Positions 1 through 5,158 of a stretch of DNA of 8,693 nucleotides are shown piece by piece. Position numbers and translations under genes: made by a program. This DNA comes from an uncultured Tolumonas sp. GTDB taxonomy: Bacteria > Pseudomonadota > Gammaproteobacteria > Enterobacterales > Aeromonadaceae. Numbering within the stretch: position 1 is the stretch's first letter; every line of letters starts with the position of its first letter. The stretch covers positions 1 to 8,693 of the forward strand of contig CAIZDF010000190.1 in assembly GCA_903931645.1 (NCBI GenBank), given 5' to 3'. The notes beneath the pieces are model-generated. The model was given only the letters and a program-made list of their open reading frames with translations, had not been told where the DNA came from and searched no databases.

Positions 1-3
1 ACT

Positions 4-45
4 CCCCCGATCTGGGGGCAGATTCCTGTGCTTCAAGGGCACAGG
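4..45. repeat. Two adjacent inverted repeats overlaying the heat-shock promoter
   Basis: The first repeat is CCCCC (4-8), five-base loop, GGGGG (14-18). The second is CCTGTGC (25-31), seven-base loop, GCACAGG (39-45). The loop of the second holds the CTTGAA -35 element and the first covers the -10 element. Neither is followed by a T-run on either strand, so they are not ordinary intrinsic terminators for fxsA. The E. coli groE promoter, as I recall it, also has its -35 flanked by complementary C and G runs, so this may be a feature of that promoter class. Confidence 0.5.
10..37 (-). promoter_or_regulatory. Sigma-32-like (heat-shock) promoter firing left, out of the window
   Basis: Read on the minus strand, CTTGAA (37 down to 32) is followed after 14 bases by CCCCAGAT (17 down to 10). 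The RpoH consensus is CTTGAA, 11-16 bases, CCCCATNT, so only one informative -10 base differs. The predicted start of transcription falls within a few bases of position 1, so the controlled gene lies to the left. Because E. coli fxsA sits close to groESL, groES is the inferred target, but that gene is not visible here. Confidence 0.6.
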
Positions 46-64
46 CGAAAAAATTTATACAAGC

Positions 65-583
65 TTACTGTTTGGAACTGTCATCTTTGTGTTCATACTC
101 GCCATCTACGGTCGTTCCTTGGCGTGGCGTACGTTTGATTTTTTCTTTAGTTATTTCGTCATAAAAATCATCACTGGTGGGTTCAACACGCTGCGCTTCG
201 CTTTCTACCGTGGTGTGCGCACCATAAACCTGCCAGCGGCTACTACTGGTTAGTTTGCGTGCCAGCCAGCGACGAACAAACGGCTGTAACAGCAGTAATG
301 CGGCAATGTCGCTCAGGAAGCCAGGGAAAATAAACAATGCGCCCGCGATTAATAACGCCACACCTTCCAGCATGGTGGCAGCAGGTGCAACACCTTGTGC
401 CAATTGTTGCTGCATCGACATCATGGTACGCAAACCTTGCGAACGAACCAACGACACACCATAACCTGCAGCAACAATCATCAGTAAGATCACCATAAAG
501 GCGCCGATGACGGAGCCAACTTTGATGATGACCCATAATTCCAAAAAGAACAGCAGGAACAAACCAAATGCAATTTTTGCCAC
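65..583 (-). CDS. fxsA: FxsA family inner-membrane protein
   Basis: This is a 172-residue FxsA-family membrane protein; E. coli FxsA is named for suppressing F-mediated exclusion of phage T7 when overproduced, and its physiological role is unclear. Hydrophobic segments lie at about 4-20 and 24-46, and a hydrophobic block at 71-103 carries the family signature around IFPGFLSD (85-92) followed by a leucine-rich stretch and PFVRR. The tail from about 107 is hydrophilic and charged, presumably cytoplasmic. The start is GTG at 583-581, preceded by GAGAGG at good distance; the next residues AKIAFGLF fit the family start. It is monocistronic in view, divergent from cutA, and has a sigma-32-like promoter upstream. 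It is slightly longer than the E. coli protein, the extra length being in the variable tail. Confidence 0.93.
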   Translation of the reverse strand: MAKIAFGLFLLFFLELWVIIKVGSVIGAFMVILLMIVAAGYGVSLVRSQGLRTMMSMQQQLAQGVAPAATMLEGVALLIAGALFIFPGFLSDIAALLLLQPFVRRWLARKLTSSSRWQVYGAHTTVESEAQRVEPTSDDFYDEITKEKIKRTPRQGTTVDGEYEHKDDSSKQ

Positions 584-636
584 AAAGACCTCTCAGGCTA
601 ATTCAATCACGCCTGCAAACTGGCGTATAAATCACC

Positions 637-665
637 AGAGGGGGATGCCAACAAGATGATTCAAG
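637..665 (-). promoter_or_regulatory. Sigma-32-like promoter of fxsA
   Basis: On the minus strand CTTGAA (665 down to 660) is followed after 15 bases by CCCCCTCT (644 down to 637), which matches the RpoH -10 consensus CCCCATNT at all informative positions but one. Predicted transcription begins near 630, giving a leader of about 45 bases. The leader contains a small hairpin (ACGCC at 613-609 with GGCGT at 626-622, both read on the minus strand as arms) and ends with the GAGAGG ribosome binding site. Assignment as heat-shock is inference from the match and from the second such promoter at 10-37. Confidence 0.6.
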
Positions 666-710
666 GTTTGAACGATCATAGTAGTGATCTTTAGTGGTCG
701 AATTTTGCGA

Positions 711-732
711 CAGACTGCATAATTAAAGTCTG
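711..732 (+). promoter_or_regulatory. Candidate cutA promoter -10 inside an inverted repeat
   Basis: CATAAT (718-723) resembles a sigma-70 -10 box and has TG just before it. A matching -35 at normal spacing is weak (TGGTCG, 695-700). The -10 lies inside a perfect six-base inverted repeat, CAGACT (711-716) and AGTCTG (727-732), with a ten-base centre. This is an operator-like geometry about 25-45 bases before the cutA start. No known regulator motif was recognised. Confidence 0.3.
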
Positions 733-756
733 AACTCCCGTTAGCCGGTAACTGCC

Positions 757-1077
757 ATGAGTGATGCCATCGTTGTGCTATGCACTTGTCCTGACAACAC
801 CAGCGCCCGCGAACTGGCGCAGACTTTACTGAGTGAAAAACTGGCGGCCTGCGTCAATCTCATTCCACAAGTCACGTCGTTGTATTACTGGCAAGGCAAA
901 ATGGAAGAAAGTCAGGAAGTGCAATTAGTGATAAAAACCCGACGCACCATGTTCGGAGTGTTACAAGAGCGGCTACTCAGCTTGCACCCGTATGAAGTGC
1001 CGGAAATTCTGGCCTTGCCGATCTTGTGCGGTAACCCCGCATATCTGCAATGGGTGCAGGAACAAACAACACCATGA
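757..1077 (+). CDS. cutA: CutA1 divalent-cation tolerance protein
   Basis: This is a complete 106-residue CutA1, a small ferredoxin-fold protein that forms very stable trimers; cutA mutations in E. coli alter copper tolerance, though the biochemical role is unsettled. Diagnostic motifs are VVLCTCP (6-12), the core CVNLIPQVTSLYYWQGK (32-48) and HPYEVPE (77-83). Against the E. coli protein from memory, C9 and E83 fall on the reported copper ligands C16 and E90, while the third, H83, appears to be L76 here, next to the family-conserved H77; C11 is extra. The start has only a weak ribosome binding site (GGTA, 747-750). It is first in an operon: its stop overlaps the dsbD start as ATGA, implying translational coupling. 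The cutA-dsbD order matches E. coli. Confidence 0.95.
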   Translation: MSDAIVVLCTCPDNTSARELAQTLLSEKLAACVNLIPQVTSLYYWQGKMEESQEVQLVIKTRRTMFGVLQERLLSLHPYEVPEILALPILCGNPAYLQWVQEQTTP

Positions 1078-2792
1078 TCCGTTATCTGCAGCTCTGTTTT
1101 CTGGTTGTGCTGTTCGCCGTCATACTGCCAGTTAAAGCCGACGATGCCTTATTACAGCAACTCATCCCCTCGTCGAAACCGCAATTTTTACCGGTAACGC
1201 AAGCGTTTGTTATCAATACGCAGCAAACACAAAATCAGCTGCAAATTACGTTACAACCGGCAAACGGTTATTATCTGTATCGCGACAAGATCCGGGTCGA
1301 GATGGGCGGCGTTGCCGTGCCGCTGTCTTTGCCAAGCGGCGAATTACATCAGGATGAATATTTAGGACAGACCGAGATTTATCCACAAACAGTCACGTTC
1401 CCCGTGACCTTTAAAACTATCGCTACCGGCGCAAACGCAACGCTCTACTATCAGGGCTGTACTCCAGGCTTGTGTTATCCACCACAGCAACGAACTATTG
1501 CCTTATCAGCCTATCAACCACCCTCGGCGCAAACATCCCCCACTATTGTCGAGGGCCCGGAAAATAAGCTATTTATGCAACCAGGGCTGCTGGCCTTGCT
1601 CAGTTTCTTTGCTATGGGTGTTGGACTGTCGCTGACCCCGTGTGTGTATCCGATGTATCCCGTGTTGAGCGCGATGTTAAGCCAACATGGTCAAACTTTA
1701 GATTGGCGACGCGGCCTGATGTTGTCAGTAGCCTATGTATTCGGCATGGCGATAACCTATACCCTACTGGGCTTACTGATTGCATCGGCCGGTGCTGGTA
1801 TTCAGGGCTGGTTACAAAACCCGTGGTTACTGGGTTTGTTCAGTGTGGTTTATCTTGCGCTGGCACTGAGTCTGTTTTTCGGCAACGGTTTACAGCTGCC
1901 GCGCGTCTGGCAAGACAAATTGCATTATCTGGCTAACCGTCAGTCACGTCACTCCTGGCACGGTGTCGCGATGCTCGGCGCCTTATCCGGTCTGATTGGT
2001 TCACCCTGCACCAGTGCGCCACTTTCCGGCGTGCTGCTGTTTATTGCCCAAAGTGGCAAACCATTATTTGGTGCCAGCGCATTGTTTTTACTCAGTCTGG
2101 GTATGGGTTTGCCATTGTTGTTCTTAGGCGCGTTTGGTGGTCAATATTTACCGAAAGCAGGTCGTTGGATGGTCTTTGTCAAACAGCTGTTTGCACTGTT
2201 ATTGCTGGCAATGCCATTGTTCTTATTGGAACGTTTTCTACCGATTTATCTGGCAACACAGCTTTGGCACTGGTTTTTACTGGCATTACTCTTGTGGTTA
2301 GTATGGCGTCTGTGGCCAACCGCTCTGGCACCTCACACCAAACTAATCGGCCTGTTGTTACTGCTAACAATTGGCCTGTTCGGGCTTCATCACTACAACG
2401 GGCAAGAGGCGCCTTTGTTACCATTTACCACGGTAAATAACCAAGCCGAGCTACAGCAACAACTGGCAACAGCAAAAGCACAAGGCAAGCCGGTCATGTT
2501 AGATCTGTATGCCGACTGGTGTGTGGCCTGTCGTGAACTCGATGAGAAAACCTTTCGCGATCCGAATATTCAGCAATCCTTGCGTCATTATCATTTACTG
2601 CGTGCTGATGTTTCAGCCAATAGCCGTGAACATCAGGCATTAATGCAAAAATTTCAGGTATTGGGATTACCGAATGTGCTGTTTTTTGATGCACAGAGCC
2701 AACCCAATCCGCAGTTACGGCTTCAAGGCTTTGTTTCCGCCAATGATTTACAAGGGAAATTGGATCAGTGTCAGCGCAATCAACATTGTTAA
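1074..2792 (+). CDS. dsbD: Thiol:disulfide interchange protein DsbD
   Basis: DsbD carries electrons from cytoplasmic thioredoxin across the inner membrane to periplasmic partners such as DsbC and DsbG. All three modules are present in 572 residues. A signal peptide (1-22, ending VKA) precedes the N-terminal domain, whose cysteine pair is C129/C134 in GCTPGLCYPP. The membrane domain of about eight helices (roughly 165-440) holds C190 in LTPCVYP and C312 in GSPCTSAP. The C-terminal thioredoxin-like domain has WCVAC (482-486). The start at 1074 is preferred because it yields the signal peptide and overlaps the cutA stop; an upstream in-frame ATG at 1050 would add eight residues before it. Oddities: the first pair is CX4C, where E. 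coli has CX5C as I recall, and two extra cysteines (C566, C572) end the protein. Confidence 0.96.
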   Translation: MIRYLQLCFLVVLFAVILPVKADDALLQQLIPSSKPQFLPVTQAFVINTQQTQNQLQITLQPANGYYLYRDKIRVEMGGVAVPLSLPSGELHQDEYLGQTEIYPQTVTFPVTFKTIATGANATLYYQGCTPGLCYPPQQRTIALSAYQPPSAQTSPTIVEGPENKLFMQPGLLALLSFFAMGVGLSLTPCVYPMYPVLSAMLSQHGQTLDWRRGLMLSVAYVFGMAITYTLLGLLIASAGAGIQGWLQNPWLLGLFSVVYLALALSLFFGNGLQLPRVWQDKLHYLANRQSRHSWHGVAMLGALSGLIGSPCTSAPLSGVLLFIAQSGKPLFGASALFLLSLGMGLPLLFLGAFGGQYLPKAGRWMVFVKQLFALLLLAMPLFLLERFLPIYLATQLWHWFLLALLLWLVWRLWPTALAPHTKLIGLLLLLTIGLFGLHHYNGQEAPLLPFTTVNNQAELQQQLATAKAQGKPVMLDLYADWCVACRELDEKTFRDPNIQQSLRHYHLLRADVSANSREHQALMQKFQVLGLPNVLFFDAQSQPNPQLRLQGFVSANDLQGKLDQCQRNQHC

Positions 2793-3064
2793 GCGTCTGG
2801 TCGGTGTATTTGATCCGCGATAAAGATAACCGCCTCTATACCGGTATCACCACCGATGTAACACGTCGCCTATCACAGCATCAAGCCGGCAATGGCGCAA
2901 AAAACCTGCGCGGTCGAGGTCCGTTAAGCTTGCATTGGCATAGTGCTATCGGCGATCGCAGTCAGGCGCAAAAAGTCGAATATCGCCTGAAGCAATGGCC
3001 TAAAGCCCGTAAAGAACAATTGCCACAACATCCGGAATGGATTGAATCCTTGTTTATTTCATAA
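2768..3064 (+). CDS. yhbQ: YhbQ-type GIY-YIG nuclease-fold protein (UPF0213)
   Basis: This 98-residue protein is a single GIY-YIG domain close to E. coli YhbQ, a family associated with DNA cleavage or repair but poorly defined in vivo. Landmarks are VYLI (13-16) and LYTGI (23-27), corresponding to the GIY and YIG strands, the catalytic-type arginine in TRR (32-34), H38, the GAKNLRGRG loop (43-51) and the metal-binding-type E71 in VEYRLKQ. All expected residues are present. The start is GTG at 2768, inside the end of dsbD with a 25-base overlap, with AGGGA (2753-2757) ten bases upstream; TTG at 2786 is a poorer alternative. It appears cotranscribed with cutA-dsbD. I saw no terminator in the 101 bases after it. 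Confidence 0.9.
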   Translation: MSAQSTLLSVWSVYLIRDKDNRLYTGITTDVTRRLSQHQAGNGAKNLRGRGPLSLHWHSAIGDRSQAQKVEYRLKQWPKARKEQLPQHPEWIESLFIS

Positions 3065-3111
3065 AATCCAATGCTTCTTATATTTCATCACATCGAACAC
3101 TGTGTATTCCC

Positions 3112-3119
3112 TATAAAAT
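3112..3119 (+). promoter_or_regulatory. Possible -10 region for the NSS transporter gene
   Basis: TATAAA (3112-3117) and overlapping TAAAAT (3114-3119) are the only good -10-like matches in the 101 bases before the transporter. No convincing -35 sits at 16-18 bases upstream, so this is tentative. The gene could instead be reached by read-through from yhbQ. Confidence 0.25.
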
Positions 3120-3165
3120 ATGGGAAAATTAACGTTTTACAGAAAAAACCAATTTAAGGTGAAGA

Positions 3166-4515
3166 ATGACCAAGCGCGATGGTTTTACATCCAGTTTCGG
3201 CGTATTGGCTGCGACATTAGGTTCAGCAGTCGGCCTCGGTAATATATGGAAATTCCCCTATATGACTGGTGCCAACGGTGGTGCTGGTTTCCTGCTGATT
3301 TATCTGCTGGCAACATTGCTGGTAGGGCTACCGGTGATGATTGCGGAAATTACCATGGGCCGCACCGCAAAAACGAATCCGATCACGGCTTTGCAACGTC
3401 TGGCGCCACGTGGTCAGCCATGGTGGTTGATCGGTGCATTTGGCGTGGCTGCGGCATTTTTGATCATGGCCTTCTATTCCGAAGTGGTTGCCTGGGTATT
3501 TGCGTATGTCCCTAAGGCCATCAGTGGTGAGATCCTCTCCAGTGACCCAAAAGTAACCGGTGCAGCTTTCGGTGCCTTGATCAGTGACCCAATCCAATCG
3601 CTTGTTTGGCAGTGGGGTGTGCTGCTATTTATCGGTGGGATCTTACTGTTAGGCGTCGCCAAAGGTATTGAAGCCGTCACCAAGCGTCTGATGCCGCTGT
3701 TGTTTGTATTGTTACTGATCCTGTGTGCTTTTAGTTTGTCTTTGGATAAAGCCGGTGAAGCACTGAAATTTCTGTTCCAGCCTGATTTCAGCAAGATCAA
3801 TGCAACTGTGCTGCTAGCAGCGATGGGCTTAGCCTTCTTTAAACTGTCAGTCGGCATGGGCACCATGATGACCTACGGCAGTTACTTCCGCGACAACCAG
3901 AACATTCCGGTAACTGCATTCCGCGTGATGTGTGCTGACCTGTTTGTCTCGATGCTGGCCGGTATTGCCATCTTCCCTGCCGTATTTACGTTTGGTTTTC
4001 AACCGGAAGCAGGCCCGCCGCTGGTTTTCATCACTATTCCAGCCGTATTTGCCCAAATGCCGTTTGGCCATCTGTTGATGGTGCTGTTTTTCATCCTGAC
4101 TTCAGTCGCGGCTATCGGGGCGATGCTGTCGCTGCTGGAAGTCCCAGTGGCAGTAATCAATGAACGTTTTGGTGTGAGTCGTAAAACTGCCACGCTGATC
4201 ACCTTATTGCTGGTGGCCTTGTTAGGTTCTACTTGTGCATTAACAAATAGCACTATGGCAGCGTTCAAACTGTTCGGCATGAATATGTTCGATCTGTTTG
4301 ATTACTTAAGCTCAAACATTCTGCTACCGCTGGGCGGGATCGCCATTGCACTGTTTGTCGGTTGGGTGTGGGGTTATCAGGCATTGCAACGCGCCATTAG
4401 TAACCAGCAACAGTTACAAAATCAGAAATTAAATCAGTTACTGTTCCTGATTTTGCGCTTTGTAACTCCGGTATTGATCCTGGCGGTTATGTTGCACGCA
4501 CTGAACATTTTATAA
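3166..4515 (+). CDS. Sodium-dependent transporter, NSS (SLC6-type) family
   Basis: This is a 449-residue inner-membrane symporter of the neurotransmitter:sodium symporter family, which takes up amino acids or related amines with Na+ on a LeuT fold. The family signature GSAVGLGNIWKFPY (19-32) is in TM1, the unwound part of TM6 lies around KLSVGMGTMMTYGSY (226-240), and TM8 contains SVAAIGAMLSLLEVPV (313-328). I count about eleven helices, so TM12 is absent, as in many bacterial members. K29 sits where LeuT has the gating R30. S262 in TM7 aligns with the chloride-site serine of SERT rather than the acidic residue of LeuT. The start has a good AAGGTG (3156-3161). The substrate cannot be read from sequence. 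A strong terminator follows. Confidence 0.95.
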   Translation: MTKRDGFTSSFGVLAATLGSAVGLGNIWKFPYMTGANGGAGFLLIYLLATLLVGLPVMIAEITMGRTAKTNPITALQRLAPRGQPWWLIGAFGVAAAFLIMAFYSEVVAWVFAYVPKAISGEILSSDPKVTGAAFGALISDPIQSLVWQWGVLLFIGGILLLGVAKGIEAVTKRLMPLLFVLLLILCAFSLSLDKAGEALKFLFQPDFSKINATVLLAAMGLAFFKLSVGMGTMMTYGSYFRDNQNIPVTAFRVMCADLFVSMLAGIAIFPAVFTFGFQPEAGPPLVFITIPAVFAQMPFGHLLMVLFFILTSVAAIGAMLSLLEVPVAVINERFGVSRKTATLITLLLVALLGSTCALTNSTMAAFKLFGMNMFDLFDYLSSNILLPLGGIAIALFVGWVWGYQALQRAISNQQQLQNQKLNQLLFLILRFVTPVLILAVMLHALNIL

Positions 4516-4579
4516 ACAGAGCAAATAAATGGCGTGAACTGCAATCTTTTGCACAATTTGCGCAAGAACATGCTGAATA

Positions 4580-4612
4580 TGGAGGGGCACCACTGGCCCC
4601 TCCATTTTTTTT
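4580..4612 (+). terminator. Intrinsic terminator after the NSS transporter
   Basis: A nine-base-pair stem, TGGAGGGGC (4580-4588) with GCCCCTCCA (4596-4604), has a seven-base loop and is followed at once by eight T (4605-4612). It lies 64 bases after the transporter stop and separates it from the next gene. Confidence 0.95.
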
Positions 4613-4674
4613 AACCTAATCTAGCGTTTAGGAAGAGCAAATAACCATCAGTAGACTCCATGGGAAACTAATGA

Positions 4675-5058
4675 ATGAAACGTTTTCTGATCCCATTATC
4701 ACTGATCATTTTTGCCGCCGTAGCTGCATGGGTAAACATCCAGCGGATCAGCGTTCCCATGATCCGAACATCGCCGTTGCACCCCATTTATACGATTAGT
4801 TCACCGGACGATGCCACCGCATTGGCACAAGGAAAAACGGTGATCAAACTTGGTCCCTGTTTGTTTGGTCTCTACCCGGGAGCCATGGCTTTTAAAAGCC
4901 TGACAGAAGCCAAAGATTTTCTTGGCCTGAAAGGTTACGAACCCCAAAAATGGCGAATATTTCAGCTTTCTGGTGATTATCAGCTGGACGTCACCGAAGG
5001 CGTACTAAATAAAACATTACAATTATCACGGGATATGACGCCAAACGACAATCAGTAA
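4675..5058 (+). CDS. Small membrane-anchored or exported protein of unknown function
   Basis: I do not recognise this 127-residue protein. It begins MKR followed by a hydrophobic helix (about 4-20) without a clear signal-peptidase site, so a single N-terminal anchor with a periplasmic body is likely. The body has a short predicted alpha/beta pattern: HPIYTISSPDDATALAQG (36-53), then TVIKLGPCLFGLYPGAMAF (55-73) with a lone C62, SLTEAKDFLGLKGYEPQKW (75-93) and a YQLDV strand (102-106). The 75-93 stretch reads like an amphipathic helix and loop. The start ATG has GGGA (4662-4665) nine bases upstream; an overlapping ATG at 4671 is out of frame. It stands alone between the transporter terminator and the pbpG promoter. 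Codon use looks native, which supports a real gene. Confidence 0.75.
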   Translation: MKRFLIPLSLIIFAAVAAWVNIQRISVPMIRTSPLHPIYTISSPDDATALAQGKTVIKLGPCLFGLYPGAMAFKSLTEAKDFLGLKGYEPQKWRIFQLSGDYQLDVTEGVLNKTLQLSRDMTPNDNQ

Positions 5059-5073
5059 CAATTTTCTTTTATC

Positions 5074-5086
5074 TCTGGTAACCAGA
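5074..5086. repeat. Palindrome upstream of the pbpG promoter
   Basis: TCTGGT (5074-5079), one central A, ACCAGA (5081-5086) is a perfect 13-base palindrome. There is no T-run after it on either strand, so it is not a terminator of the preceding gene. It covers the position expected for the -35 element of the TATAAT promoter at 5103, which is an operator or activator-site arrangement. Confidence 0.4.
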
Positions 5087-5089
5087 ACA

Positions 5090-5114
5090 GGCCGGTTGGC
5101 GGTATAATCCGGCC
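5090..5114 (+). promoter_or_regulatory. Likely pbpG promoter with GC-rich discriminator
   Basis: A perfect TATAAT sits at 5103-5108. The -35 region at 17 bases spacing (AACCAG) is poor. The bases between the -10 and the predicted start (near 5115) are CCGGCC, a GC-rich discriminator of the kind found at promoters negatively controlled by ppGpp and DksA. The box also lies in the loop of an inverted repeat, GGCCGG (5090-5095) and CCGGCC (5109-5114). Confidence 0.55.
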
Positions 5115-5158
5115 CCCAATTTCTGGCTGATTTAGTTTCACTGTTTCAGGACATAGCG

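Noticed and set aside
1..64. Intrinsic terminator for fxsA
   Set aside because: The two hairpins present are not followed by a T-run on the minus strand, and they coincide with a promoter match instead.
1050..1073. Upstream ATG as the start of dsbD
   Set aside because: It would add eight residues before a normal signal peptide; ATG at 1074 overlapping the cutA stop gives the expected protein.
3109..3124. CCC and GGG flanking the TATAAA region before the transporter
   Set aside because: Only a bulged, short AT-rich pairing; too weak to call a hairpin or operator.
3474..3866. A 130-codon minus-strand reading frame inside the transporter gene
   Set aside because: It lies wholly within a well-supported gene on the other strand and is an antisense shadow of membrane-helix codons.
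4530..4618. An open stretch after the transporter stop reading WRELQSFAQFAQEH and onward through the terminator, possibly a small subunit such as MetS
   Set aside because: It has no start codon in frame, no hydrophobic helix as MetS-type subunits have, and runs straight through a strong terminator stem.
4615..4632. CCTAA/TTAGG inverted repeat before the unknown gene
   Set aside because: Arms of only five bases, AT-rich, with no promoter element nearby; expected by chance.
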